In this document: piece by piece, positions 1 to 7,657 of the stretch | Numbering within the stretch: the stretch's first letter is position 1 | How the letters are laid out: each line of letters opens with the position of its first letter | Source of the DNA: CAKUFA01 sp963618735 | Lineage (GTDB): Bacteria > Bacillota > Clostridia > Christensenellales > Aristaeellaceae | Direction: 5' to 3' | Length of the DNA stretch: 64,000 bases | NCBI GenBank assembly: GCA_963618735.1 | Contig: CAVEUM010000010.1 | Coordinates: forward strand, 1-64,000 | Program-made: the position numbers and the translations under genes | Notes under the pieces: generated by a model | The model's input: the letters and a program-made list of their open reading frames with translations, nothing else | What the model was told of the DNA's origin: nothing | Databases searched by the model: none

Positions 1-1272
1 GTGCAGGATCGCCCTGTTTACCTGTTTGCACAGGATTTCACGGTACACGGCGGTGCCATGGGTGTGAAGCAGGCCGGCAAGATCCTGAAGGTGCTGGATC
101 TGGCACAGAAGACTGGTGCTCCTGTCATTGCAATGATGGACAGCGCTGGCGTGCGCCTGGACGAGGGCGCAGAGGCAATGAACGCCTATGCACAGGTCTA
201 TGCTAAGATGACGAAGCTGAGCGGCGTATGCCCCATGATCGCTCTGGTAATGGGACCCTGCGTTGGCGGTGCAGCTTTGATCAGCCAGCTGTGCGACGTG
301 AGCATTATGGCAGAGGATGTCGGCCGCTTGATGGTTTACGGCACTCAGGTGATGAGCGCTGTTTCCGGCAAGACCTACACCGATGAGACTGCCGGCGGTG
401 CTGCTGCGATGGCTGCGCAGGGTGCTGTGGCACTGACTGCAAAGGACGAGGATGCTGCTATTGCACTGGCTGTGCAGGTGCTGGATCTGCTGCCCGGCTG
501 CAATGCCGAGGATGCTCCCGTGGTGGACACCGACGATATGAATCGCGTTCTGCCTGCTGTGGACGCTAAGGACGCCGCTTCCCTGATGGCCGCTATGGCT
601 GATGGCGCTTCCTATGTGGAGCTCTACAAGGATTTCGGCAAGGAAGTTCGTGTTGCACTGACTCGCGTTGGCGGCTACACGGTGGGTCTGGTGGTTTCTG
701 ATGCCAACGTGAACGAGGGCACCTTGACTGCCGACGCTGCTTCCAAGACTGCTCGCTTCATCCGCCTGTGCGACTGCTACTCTCTGCCTGTTGTGTCTCT
801 GATCAACAGCAAGGGCGTTGTGGTGCCTGACGTGAAGGATCAGGCCAAGACCATGGCTGGCGTGGCTCAGCTGCTGTACGCTTATGCGGAAGCAACCTGC
901 CCCAAGGTCAGCGTGGTGGTTGGCAATGCCATCGGCCAGAGCTTCGTTGCTATGGCTGGCAAGGGCAATGCTGACGTGGCTTATGCTTGGCCGGGTGCTG
1001 TGATTTCTGCCCTGACCCCCGATGCCGCCGTGCAGGTGCTGTACGAGGATGAACTGAAGGCTGGCAAGAAGGATCCGCTGACCGAGCGCGCTGAGCTGGA
1101 AGCAAAGTACGCTGAGGATGTGGCGGACGGCGTTGCCGCTGCTCAGGCTGGCATGATCGACGATGTGTGCGACCCTGCGGATACCCGCAAGCTGGTGATT
1201 GCCGCACTGGAAATGCTCGCTTCCAAGCGTGAATCCAATCCGCCTAAGAAGCACGGCAACCTGCCGCTGTAA
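1..1272 (+). CDS. Acyl-CoA carboxyltransferase subunit (methylmalonyl-CoA decarboxylase alpha / transcarboxylase 12S type), 5' partial
   Basis: The open frame runs to the left edge; 423 residues are visible, whereas this family is usually about 510, so roughly 90 N-terminal residues lie outside the window. The visible part has both carboxyltransferase halves: an N-terminal segment with the DFTVHGGAMG and MMDSAGVRLDEG motifs, and a C-terminal segment with GKGNADVAYAWPGA. These bind an acyl-CoA and move CO2 to or from biotin. Followed closely by gamma, biotin-carrier and beta subunits of a sodium-pump decarboxylase. The acyl-CoA substrate (methylmalonyl-, glutaconyl- or malonyl-CoA) cannot be read from sequence by eye; methylmalonyl/propionyl-CoA is the best guess from the neighbouring genes. 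Confidence 0.85.
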   Translation: MQDRPVYLFAQDFTVHGGAMGVKQAGKILKVLDLAQKTGAPVIAMMDSAGVRLDEGAEAMNAYAQVYAKMTKLSGVCPMIALVMGPCVGGAALISQLCDVSIMAEDVGRLMVYGTQVMSAVSGKTYTDETAGGAAAMAAQGAVALTAKDEDAAIALAVQVLDLLPGCNAEDAPVVDTDDMNRVLPAVDAKDAASLMAAMADGASYVELYKDFGKEVRVALTRVGGYTVGLVVSDANVNEGTLTADAASKTARFIRLCDCYSLPVVSLINSKGVVVPDVKDQAKTMAGVAQLLYAYAEATCPKVSVVVGNAIGQSFVAMAGKGNADVAYAWPGAVISALTPDAAVQVLYEDELKAGKKDPLTERAELEAKYAEDVADGVAAAQAGMIDDVCDPADTRKLVIAALEMLASKRESNPPKKHGNLPL

Positions 1273-1293
1273 CCGGAAAGGACGTGCAGCATA

Positions 1294-1641
1294 ATGGATA
1301 GATTACTCAATAGCTTGCTGGTCATGCTGGTCGGCATGCTGGTGGTCTTCTTCGGCCTGATCGTTCTGATCGGCCTGATCAAGATCATTACCCTGGTAAC
1401 CACGGAGCATAAGAAGGCAGCAAAGCCTGAAGCTGCTCCTGCGCCTGTGGCGGTTGCACCTGTTGAGGCTGCTCCCGTGGCTGAGCAGAATGACGATGCG
1501 CTGATCGCTGTGATCACCGCCGCCGTTGCCTGCGCCATGGAGGAAGGCACTGCCTTTACCGTGCGCCGTGTACGCCGTATTTCCAATGCTCCCGCCTGGC
1601 AGAAGGCTGGACGCGAAGAACAGATCTACAGCCGTTTCTGA
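1294..1641 (+). CDS. Sodium-pump decarboxylase gamma subunit (OadG family)
   Basis: Small 115-residue protein with one N-terminal membrane helix (about residues 7-33), then a basic stretch, an Ala/Pro-rich linker and a C-terminal segment rich in Ala that ends in basic residues. This is the OadG/MmdD layout: the subunit anchors and stabilises the complex between the membrane beta subunit and the soluble carboxyltransferase. It starts 21 bases after the carboxyltransferase stop, with a GGAAAGGA-type ribosome site, and is followed 33 bases later by the biotin carrier, so these form one transcription unit. Sequence conservation in this family is low; the call rests on topology and context. Confidence 0.8.
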   Translation: MDRLLNSLLVMLVGMLVVFFGLIVLIGLIKIITLVTTEHKKAAKPEAAPAPVAVAPVEAAPVAEQNDDALIAVITAAVACAMEEGTAFTVRRVRRISNAPAWQKAGREEQIYSRF

Positions 1642-1674
1642 GATCACTCATAAAAACAAGGAGGTTCATTCAAA

Positions 1675-2064
1675 ATGCGTAAGTTCAACATTACTGTTAA
1701 TGGTCAGGCTTATGAAGTAGAAGTGGAAGAAGTGGGCGGTGCTCCTACCGCTGCTCCTGTCCGTGCTGCTGCCCCCGTGGCCGCTCCTGTGGCTGCCCCC
1801 GCTGCTCCTGCAGCCGCTCCCGCTGCTAAGGCCGCTCCTGTTGTGGCTGGCGGTGAACCCGTGAAGGCTCCCATGCCCGGCACCATCCTGGATGTGAAGG
1901 TGAAGGCTGGCGACAAGGTGACCACTGGTCAGGCTCTGTGCGTGCTGGAAGCTATGAAGATGGAGAATGAGATCCCCGCTCCTCATGACGGCGTGGTGGC
2001 TCAGGTTGTTGTTACCAAGGGCGCAACGGTGGAAGCTGGCAGCGTTCTGGTGACCCTTGCTTAA
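1675..2064 (+). CDS. Biotin carboxyl carrier protein of the decarboxylase
   Basis: 129 residues. A short N-terminal segment is followed by a long Ala/Pro linker (about residues 25-60) and a biotinyl domain (about 62-129) carrying EAMKMEN, in which the Lys is biotinylated. The partner motif PMPGTI precedes it. It carries CO2 from carboxyltransferase to the membrane beta subunit or to a second carboxyltransferase. Preceded by a clear AAGGAGG site. Because neither of the two carboxyltransferases in the cluster carries its own biotin domain in the part that can be seen, this single carrier probably serves both. Confidence 0.92.
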   Translation: MRKFNITVNGQAYEVEVEEVGGAPTAAPVRAAAPVAAPVAAPAAPAAAPAAKAAPVVAGGEPVKAPMPGTILDVKVKAGDKVTTGQALCVLEAMKMENEIPAPHDGVVAQVVVTKGATVEAGSVLVTLA

Positions 2065-2105
2065 GGCTTAAGCCCGCATAGCTGCAATGAAAGTGAGCTG
2101 ATACG

Positions 2106-3566
2106 ATGCATATTAACGTTCTTGAGACGCTTGCAGATTTGTACGCGTCCTCCGGCATCGCAGCATATGTGGCGGATCCCGCAACGCTGATCATGGTCGG
2201 TGTGGCATGTGTTTTGCTGTACCTGGCTATTGTGAAGCAGTTCGAGCCGCTGCTGCTTTTGCCTATTGCCTTTGGTATGTTGCTGACCAACCTGCTGGGC
2301 AGCGACGTGTTCCATGAGGAACTGTTCGCAGGCGGTCATGTAAACTGGGCGCTGTTTGGTGGCGCAACACTTGTTAACTCAGCGGATTTGTGTAACATCA
2401 CTTCGCTGACGGTGAACATTGCTGGCTCCGTTCTAAATGAAGCAGGCGAGGTTATCGGCCATGTAAGCTCCACTTTGACGGAAGAAGTGCTCCTGACGGA
2501 AGCTGGCGCGTTGGTTAGCAAGGCCAGCGGCGCAGAACTGTTCAGCACCATCAACGTTATTATGGATAGCACGTGCTATCTGAACAACGGCGCTGTTTAC
2601 AACGCTGTGGGCGACATGGTTGCATCCGCTGGCAAAGTGATTTCCGGCGGTTTGCTGGACTACCTGTACCTGGGCGTGAAGCTGGGCATTTACCCCTGCT
2701 TGATCTTCATTGGTGTTGGTGCTTCTACGGACTTCGGTCCCCTGATTGCCAACCCGAAGACCCTGCTGCTGGGCGCTGCTGCACAGCTGGGTATCTTCAT
2801 GACCTTCATCGGTGCTTATGCTCTGTTCGGATTCACCCCTGCTGAGTCTGGTGCTATCGGCATCATCGGCGGCGCTGACGGCCCTACCGCTATCTGGCTG
2901 ACCGGTAAGCTGGCACCTCACCTCCTTGGACCTATCGCCGTGGCTGCTTACAGCTACATGGCTCTGGTTCCTGTGATCCAGCCCCCGATCATGAAGGCTC
3001 TGACCACCAAGAAGGAACGTCAGATCGTCATGGAACAGCTGGCTCCTGTGACCAAGAAGCAGAAGATCCTGTTCCCCATCGTGGTGACCATTCTGGTTTC
3101 TCTGCTCCTGCCCTCCGCAACGCCTCTGGTTGGCTGCCTGATGCTGGGTAACCTGATGAAGGAATGCGGCGTGGTGGAACGTCTGAACAAGACGGTTCAG
3201 AACGAGCTGATGAACATCGTCACCATCTTCCTGGGCATCACGGTTGGTGCTACCGCTACGGCTTCCACCTTCCTGTCTGTCCGCACGCTGGAAATCATCG
3301 CCCTGGGCATTGTGGCCTTCGGCATGGGCACCGCTGGCGGCGTGCTGCTGGCCAAGCTCATGAACAAGCTGAGCGGCGGCAAGATCAATCCTCTGATTGG
3401 TTCCGCTGGCGTTTCCGCTGTGCCTATGGCTGCTCGTGTGTCCCAGAAGGTTGGTCAGCAGGAGAATCCCGGCAACTTCCTGCTGATGCACGCTATGGGT
3501 CCCAACGTGGCTGGCGTTATCGGTTCTGCTATCGCTGCCGGCGTTCTGCTGAGCATGTTCGGTTAA
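2106..3566 (+). CDS. Sodium-translocating decarboxylase beta subunit (OadB/MmdB/GcdB family)
   Basis: 486 residues, a polytopic membrane protein with about ten hydrophobic helices. It contains the family signature GIIGGADGPTAIW near the middle and a second conserved block near the C-terminus (GSAGVSAVPMAARV). The subunit decarboxylates carboxybiotin and couples this to export of sodium ions. It is longer than the usual 380-430 residues because of an insert near residues 60-150 (between the first two helices and the third). The start at 2106 has only a weak ribosome site, so translation may be coupled to the carrier gene 41 bases upstream. Confidence 0.92.
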   Translation: MHINVLETLADLYASSGIAAYVADPATLIMVGVACVLLYLAIVKQFEPLLLLPIAFGMLLTNLLGSDVFHEELFAGGHVNWALFGGATLVNSADLCNITSLTVNIAGSVLNEAGEVIGHVSSTLTEEVLLTEAGALVSKASGAELFSTINVIMDSTCYLNNGAVYNAVGDMVASAGKVISGGLLDYLYLGVKLGIYPCLIFIGVGASTDFGPLIANPKTLLLGAAAQLGIFMTFIGAYALFGFTPAESGAIGIIGGADGPTAIWLTGKLAPHLLGPIAVAAYSYMALVPVIQPPIMKALTTKKERQIVMEQLAPVTKKQKILFPIVVTILVSLLLPSATPLVGCLMLGNLMKECGVVERLNKTVQNELMNIVTIFLGITVGATATASTFLSVRTLEIIALGIVAFGMGTAGGVLLAKLMNKLSGGKINPLIGSAGVSAVPMAARVSQKVGQQENPGNFLLMHAMGPNVAGVIGSAIAAGVLLSMFG

Positions 3567-3575
3567 TCGATCTGC

Positions 3576-3613
3576 GGCAGCAGGGGAGAGATTGCCTCCT
3601 GCTGCCCGGTTTT
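3576..3613 (+). promoter_or_regulatory. Intercistronic stem-loop between beta subunit and oxaloacetate carboxyltransferase
   Basis: GGCAGCAGG (3576-3584) pairs with CCTGCTGCC (3598-3606), followed by CGGTTTTCC. A 9-bp stem with a short T run could act as a partial terminator or mRNA processing/stability site. Downstream gene has its own AAGGAGG site. Confidence 0.5.
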
Positions 3614-3643
3614 CCATGATTGCTGATTAAGGAGGCTATTCCT

Positions 3644-5044
3644 ATGGCGAAAGTACAAATTACCGATACCATCCTGCGTGACGGCCATCAGTCTCAGGCC
3701 GCAACCCGGATGCGCATCGATGAAATGCTGCCTGCCTGCGAAAAGCTGGATAAGGTTGGCTACTATTCTCTGGAGTGCTGGGGCGGCGCTACCTATGACG
3801 CCTGCATCCGCTTCCTGAATGAAGATCCCTGGGAGCGTCTGCGTCTGCTGAAGGCAAACCTGCCTCACACCAAGACCCAGATGCTGCTGCGTGGTCAGAA
3901 CCTGCTGGGCTATCGTCCCTATTCTGACGATGTGGTTGAGTTCTTTGTGAAGAAGGCCATCGAGAATGGTATTGATATCATCCGTTGCTTCGACGCACTG
4001 AACGACCTGCGCAACATGCAGACGGCTGTGAAGGCCACCAAGAAGTATGGCGGAACGGCTGAAATTGCCATGAGCTATACCGAGTCTCCCGTGCATAACG
4101 AGGACTATTTCGTCAAGCTGGCTGTGGAAATTGAGAAGATGGGCGCTGACCTCATCTGCATCAAGGACATGGCTAACCTGCTGCTGCCTTACAAGGCTTA
4201 CAGCCTGGTGAAGCGCCTGAAGAAGGAAACAAGCCTGCCCATCGTTGTGCATACCCACAACACCACCGGTACCGGCGACATGGTTCTGCTGAAGGCCATC
4301 GAAGCTGGCGCTGACATTGTGGATACCTGCCTGAGCCCTCTGGCAAGCGGCACTTCTCAGCCCGCTACCGAGTCCTTGGTGGCTACCATGAAGGGCACTG
4401 AGTATGATACTGGCTTTGACCTGGATCTGCTGAGCGACCTGGCTGGCTACTTCCGCGGTGTTGCTGACCGCCTGACCAAGGACGGCTGGCGTGATCCTTC
4501 CCGCGTGCTGGGCGTGGACGTGAAGACCCTGCAGTATCAGGTTCCCGGCGGCATGCTGTCCAACCTGATTGGTCAGCTGAAGCAGGCCAATGCTATGGAC
4601 AAGTATTACGATGTGCTGGCAGAAGTTCCGCGCGTCCGCAAGGACTTCGGCTATCCTCCGCTGGTAACGCCTACTTCCCAGATCGTTGGCACCCAGTCCG
4701 TGATGAACGTGCTGTACGGCGAGCGTTACAAGATGGTTCCCAAGGAAAGCAAGGGCCTGCTCCGCGGCGAGTACGGCAAGCTGCCGGGAGCTGTGAACGA
4801 GGAAGTGCGCAAGAAGTGCATCGGCAACGACAAGGTGATCACCTGCCGTTATGCTGACACCCTGCCGCCTGAACTGGACAAGCTCAAGGCTGAGATGCAG
4901 CAGTGGTACGAGAAGGACGAAGACGTGCTGACCTACGCTATGTTCCCCAAGGTCGCTCCGAAGTTCTTCGAGTATCGTGCAGCCAAGGAAAAGCATGTGG
5001 ACAGCACCATGCTGAACAAGGCTGACAAGACGATGCCTGTGTAA
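3644..5044 (+). CDS. Oxaloacetate carboxyltransferase (OadA / transcarboxylase 5S type), without biotin domain
   Basis: 466 residues from the ATG at 3644, chosen because AAGGAGG ends 8 bases before it; an upstream in-frame start at 3620 has no such site. The TIM-barrel of the pyruvate carboxylase CT family is evident: TDTILRDGHQS at the N-terminus, CIKDMANLL with the carboxylated-Lys-type KDM motif near residue 175, and VVHTHNTTGTG with metal-binding His residues near 200. It moves CO2 between oxaloacetate and biotin, giving pyruvate. The protein ends without the C-terminal biotinyl domain found in many OadA proteins, in keeping with the separate carrier at 1675. It lies next to pckA, which makes or uses oxaloacetate. 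Confidence 0.9.
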   Translation: MAKVQITDTILRDGHQSQAATRMRIDEMLPACEKLDKVGYYSLECWGGATYDACIRFLNEDPWERLRLLKANLPHTKTQMLLRGQNLLGYRPYSDDVVEFFVKKAIENGIDIIRCFDALNDLRNMQTAVKATKKYGGTAEIAMSYTESPVHNEDYFVKLAVEIEKMGADLICIKDMANLLLPYKAYSLVKRLKKETSLPIVVHTHNTTGTGDMVLLKAIEAGADIVDTCLSPLASGTSQPATESLVATMKGTEYDTGFDLDLLSDLAGYFRGVADRLTKDGWRDPSRVLGVDVKTLQYQVPGGMLSNLIGQLKQANAMDKYYDVLAEVPRVRKDFGYPPLVTPTSQIVGTQSVMNVLYGERYKMVPKESKGLLRGEYGKLPGAVNEEVRKKCIGNDKVITCRYADTLPPELDKLKAEMQQWYEKDEDVLTYAMFPKVAPKFFEYRAAKEKHVDSTMLNKADKTMPV

Positions 5045-5072
5045 TCGTCTGTCAAATTCCCAATGAGTGTGC

Positions 5073-5089
5073 CGGCGGTTATTCCGCCG
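5073..5089 (+). promoter_or_regulatory. Small GC-rich hairpin before pckA
   Basis: CGGCGG-TTATT-CCGCCG, a 6-bp stem with a 5-base loop in the 82-base gap between the two genes. No T run follows, so it is more likely an mRNA structure than a terminator. No convincing separate pckA promoter was found in this gap. Confidence 0.35.
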
Positions 5090-5126
5090 TTGCGCATAGA
5101 TAGCAAAAGGAAAGAGGTCTGTAACA

Positions 5127-6734
5127 ATGGCTAATCTTGATTTGACCAAGTACGGCATTTCGGGCACTACCGAAGTCGTGTACAATCCTTCCTATGAGGA
5201 TCTTTTCGCTGAAGAGACCAAGCCCGAGCTGGAAGGCTATGAAGTGGGCAAGGTTTCTGAACTGGGCGCTGTGAACGTTATGACTGGTATCTACACCGGC
5301 CGCAGCCCTAAGGATAAGTACCTGGTGATGGACGAGAACAGCAAGGACACCGTTTGGTGGACTTCTCCTGAGTTCAAGAACGACAACCATCCCATGACGC
5401 AGGATACCTGGAAGGCCGTGAAGGATCTGGCCACCAAGGAACTGTGCAACAAGAAGCTGTACGTTGTGGATGCTTTCTGCGGCGCCAACAAGGATACCCG
5501 CATGGCTATCCGCTTCATCGTTGAGGTGGCATGGCAGGCTCACTTCGTGACCAACATGTTCATCAAGCCCACCGCTGAAGAGCTGAAGGACTTCGAGCCT
5601 GACTTCGTGGTGTACAATGCTTCCAAGGCTAAGGTTGAGAATTACGCTGAGCTGGGCCTCAACTCCGAGACCTGCGTGGCCTTCAACATCACCAGCCGTG
5701 AGCAGGTGATCATCAACACCTGGTACGGCGGCGAGATGAAGAAGGGCATGTTCTCCATGATGAACTACTACCTGCCGCTGAAGGGCATTGCTTCCATGCA
5801 CTGCTCCGCCAACACCGATATGGAAGGCAAGAACACTGCCATCTTCTTCGGCCTGTCCGGCACCGGCAAGACCACCCTGTCTACCGACCCCAAGCGTCTG
5901 CTGATTGGCGATGACGAGCACGGCTGGGACGACAACGGCGTGTTCAACTTCGAAGGCGGCTGCTATGCCAAGGTTATCAACCTGGACAAGGATTCTGAGC
6001 CTGACATCTACAACGCCATCAAGCGTAACGCTCTGCTGGAGAACGTGACCCTGGACGAGAGCGGCAAGATCGACTTCGCTGATAAGTCTGTGACGGAGAA
6101 CACCCGTGTGTCCTACCCGATCGACCACATCAAGAACATCGTTCGCCCCATTTCTTCCGCTCCTGCAGCCAAGAACGTGATTTTCCTGTCTGCTGATGCT
6201 TTCGGCGTTCTGCCTCCTGTGTCTATCCTGACCCCCGAGCAGACCCAGTACTACTTCCTGTCTGGCTTCACCGCCAAGCTGGCTGGCACCGAGCGCGGCA
6301 TCACCGAGCCTACGCCTACCTTCTCTGCTTGCTTCGGCCAGGCCTTCCTGGAGCTGCATCCTACCAAGTACGGCGAAGAGCTGGTTAAGAAGATGGAAGC
6401 TAACGGCGCTAAGGCTTATCTGGTCAACACTGGCTGGAACGGCACCGGCAAGCGTATCACCATCAAGGATACCCGCGGCATCATCGACGCTATCCTGAGC
6501 GGTGACATCCTGAAGGCTCCCACCAAGAAGATCCCGTACTTCGACTTCGAAGTGCCTACCGAACTGCCTGGCGTGAACCCCGACATTCTGGATCCTCGCG
6601 ACACCTATGCCGACAAGGCACAGTGGGAGACCAAGGCTCAGGATCTGGCTTCTCGCTTCGTGAAGAACTTCGAGAAGTACACTGGCAACGAAGCTGGCAA
6701 GGCTCTGGTTGCTGCTGGCCCCAAGACCAAGTAA
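5127..6734 (+). CDS. pckA: Phosphoenolpyruvate carboxykinase (ATP)
   Basis: 535 residues, the normal length for the ATP-dependent class. Recognisable blocks are TGRSPKDKY near residue 55, the kinase-type P-loop GLSGTGKTTLS near 245, GDDEHGWDDNG just after it, and the adenine-binding FLSADAFGVLPP near 355. It interconverts oxaloacetate + ATP with PEP + CO2 + ADP; in anaerobes it often runs in the carboxylating direction. Last gene of the carboxylase cluster, starting 82 bases after the oxaloacetate carboxyltransferase, and followed by two terminator-like hairpins. Confidence 0.97.
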   Translation: MANLDLTKYGISGTTEVVYNPSYEDLFAEETKPELEGYEVGKVSELGAVNVMTGIYTGRSPKDKYLVMDENSKDTVWWTSPEFKNDNHPMTQDTWKAVKDLATKELCNKKLYVVDAFCGANKDTRMAIRFIVEVAWQAHFVTNMFIKPTAEELKDFEPDFVVYNASKAKVENYAELGLNSETCVAFNITSREQVIINTWYGGEMKKGMFSMMNYYLPLKGIASMHCSANTDMEGKNTAIFFGLSGTGKTTLSTDPKRLLIGDDEHGWDDNGVFNFEGGCYAKVINLDKDSEPDIYNAIKRNALLENVTLDESGKIDFADKSVTENTRVSYPIDHIKNIVRPISSAPAAKNVIFLSADAFGVLPPVSILTPEQTQYYFLSGFTAKLAGTERGITEPTPTFSACFGQAFLELHPTKYGEELVKKMEANGAKAYLVNTGWNGTGKRITIKDTRGIIDAILSGDILKAPTKKIPYFDFEVPTELPGVNPDILDPRDTYADKAQWETKAQDLASRFVKNFEKYTGNEAGKALVAAGPKTK

Positions 6735-6753
6735 TTTAAGATATCTTGTCATG

Positions 6754-6785
6754 AGGACTCCTTCGAAAGAAGGAGTCCTTTTTTG
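6754..6785 (+). terminator. Rho-independent terminator after pckA
   Basis: AGGACTCCTTC (6754-6764) pairs with GAAGGAGTCCT (6769-6779) around a GAAA tetraloop, followed by TTTTTT. Confidence 0.93.
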
Positions 6786-6846
6786 AAAAATAATTTTTGT
6801 TACGTTTTACAAACAAGAATGAATGCAGTCCCCAAAAACACTCGGA

Positions 6847-6885
6847 AAGCATGTTCGCATCAATTCACGGGCGTGCTTCTTTTTT
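6847..6885 (+). terminator. Second terminator-like hairpin downstream of pckA
   Basis: AAGCATGTTCG (6847-6857) pairs with CGGGCGTGCTT (6868-6878), allowing G-U pairs, and is followed by CTTTTTT. It lies 60 bases after the first terminator. It may be a back-up terminator, or end a short transcript starting in the AT-rich 6786-6846 stretch; no gene is visible there. Confidence 0.6.
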
Positions 6886-7006
6886 ATTGCAATTTCAGTC
6901 TTCAATTTTTATATGCAAACATAGAAAATGACAAAAGAGCTACAAAAGAGTGACGAATACGTAAAAACTTGAAGAAAAAAAGATGGAAAGAAACGCGCCC
7001 GAACAC

Positions 7007-7035
7007 TTGCAAACCATGAAAATGTGGGATAAAAT
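7007..7035 (+). promoter_or_regulatory. Sigma-A promoter for mraZ
   Basis: TTGCAA (7007-7012), 17-base spacer, TAAAAT (7030-7035). Transcription would start near 7042, leaving about 49 bases of leader to the GTG at 7091. The first two GTGG repeats overlap or touch the -10. Confidence 0.75.
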
Positions 7036-7070
7036 GGTGGAGTAACAAGGAAACGTGGAGATTTTGTGGG
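7024..7070 (+). promoter_or_regulatory. Probable MraZ operator: four GTGG repeats
   Basis: GTGG occurs at 7024, 7037, 7055 and 7066, each preceded by an A/T-rich run (such as AAAAT or ATTTT). MraZ proteins bind GTGG/TGGG-type direct repeats upstream of their own gene. Spacings here are 13, 18 and 11 bases, less regular than the roughly 10-base period of the best-studied sites, so the exact set of boxes is uncertain. Position over and just after the -10 fits autorepression. Confidence 0.5.
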
Positions 7071-7090
7071 GAGAAAGGGAGGCGAGAGCG

Positions 7091-7651
7091 GTGGCAGAAG
7101 AGCAGAAAAAGAAACCATCGCTCCCGTGCGATCCGCAAACAGAGGAAGATCAGGAACTCCTGGAAAAATATGAGCATATTTTTATCGGCTCTTTTTCCCA
7201 CAGTCTGGATAGCAAAGGCCGCATGATCGTTCCGCTGTCCTTTCGGGAAGGACTGGGAGACACATTCTACATCGGCCCCACTTTCAATTTTCAGGGAATT
7301 GCCCTGTATCCCAATCTCGTTTGGGCAAAAATGCGCGATGGATATGCGAAACTCAGCCGATTCGATAGCGGCCTGAAGCGCTACCTGGAGCAATTTGACG
7401 CCATGAGCTATCGAGATCAGGAATGCGACAGCCAGGGACGTATCCTGCTGCCGTCCAAAATTCGCAAGCGCATTTTGGGCGACGACACCGAGGTGGAAAT
7501 CGCAGGCAACAATGATCATGTGCGCATTGTGTCGAAGCCTGCAGGCGAGGAGCAATTTGAGCAGTTCAAGAATGATCTGCCGGATCTGCTGGATCGCATC
7601 GACTTGCTTATGCAAAATATGGATGGTTCTGCTCAGAACACGAAAGGATGA
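7091..7651 (+). CDS. mraZ: Transcriptional regulator MraZ with N-terminal extension
   Basis: MraZ is a ring-forming AbrB-fold DNA-binding protein that controls the division/cell-wall cluster. The conserved core starts at FIGSFSHSLDSKGR and a second half repeats the fold (YRDQECDSQGRILLP). The GTG at 7091 is chosen because AAGGGAGG ends 8 bases before it, giving 186 residues; a GTG at 7055 lies only about 12 bases from the predicted transcript start. Typical MraZ is about 145 residues and begins at the FIGSF motif, so this one has an extra charged N-terminal segment of about 28 residues and a C-terminal tail. First gene of the dcw cluster; the usual next gene, rsmH, is absent. Confidence 0.92.
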   Translation: MAEEQKKKPSLPCDPQTEEDQELLEKYEHIFIGSFSHSLDSKGRMIVPLSFREGLGDTFYIGPTFNFQGIALYPNLVWAKMRDGYAKLSRFDSGLKRYLEQFDAMSYRDQECDSQGRILLPSKIRKRILGDDTEVEIAGNNDHVRIVSKPAGEEQFEQFKNDLPDLLDRIDLLMQNMDGSAQNTKG

Positions 7652-7657
7652 TGAAGC

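Noticed and set aside
2433..3617. 394-codon open frame on the minus strand opposite the beta subunit
   Set aside because: Same reason: Gln/His/Asn-rich shadow with no motif.
3563..5185. 540-codon open frame on the minus strand opposite the oxaloacetate carboxyltransferase
   Set aside because: His/Gln/Leu-rich translation typical of an antisense shadow; the plus-strand gene has full family motifs.
5079..6752. 557-codon open frame on the minus strand across pckA
   Set aside because: It lies opposite a clear pckA gene, has no family motif and no convincing ribosome site. Codon bias of the real gene keeps the opposite frame open.
7055..7090. GTG at 7055 as the mraZ start
   Set aside because: About 12 bases from the predicted transcript start and without a good ribosome site; GTG 7091 has AAGGGAGG at 8 bases.
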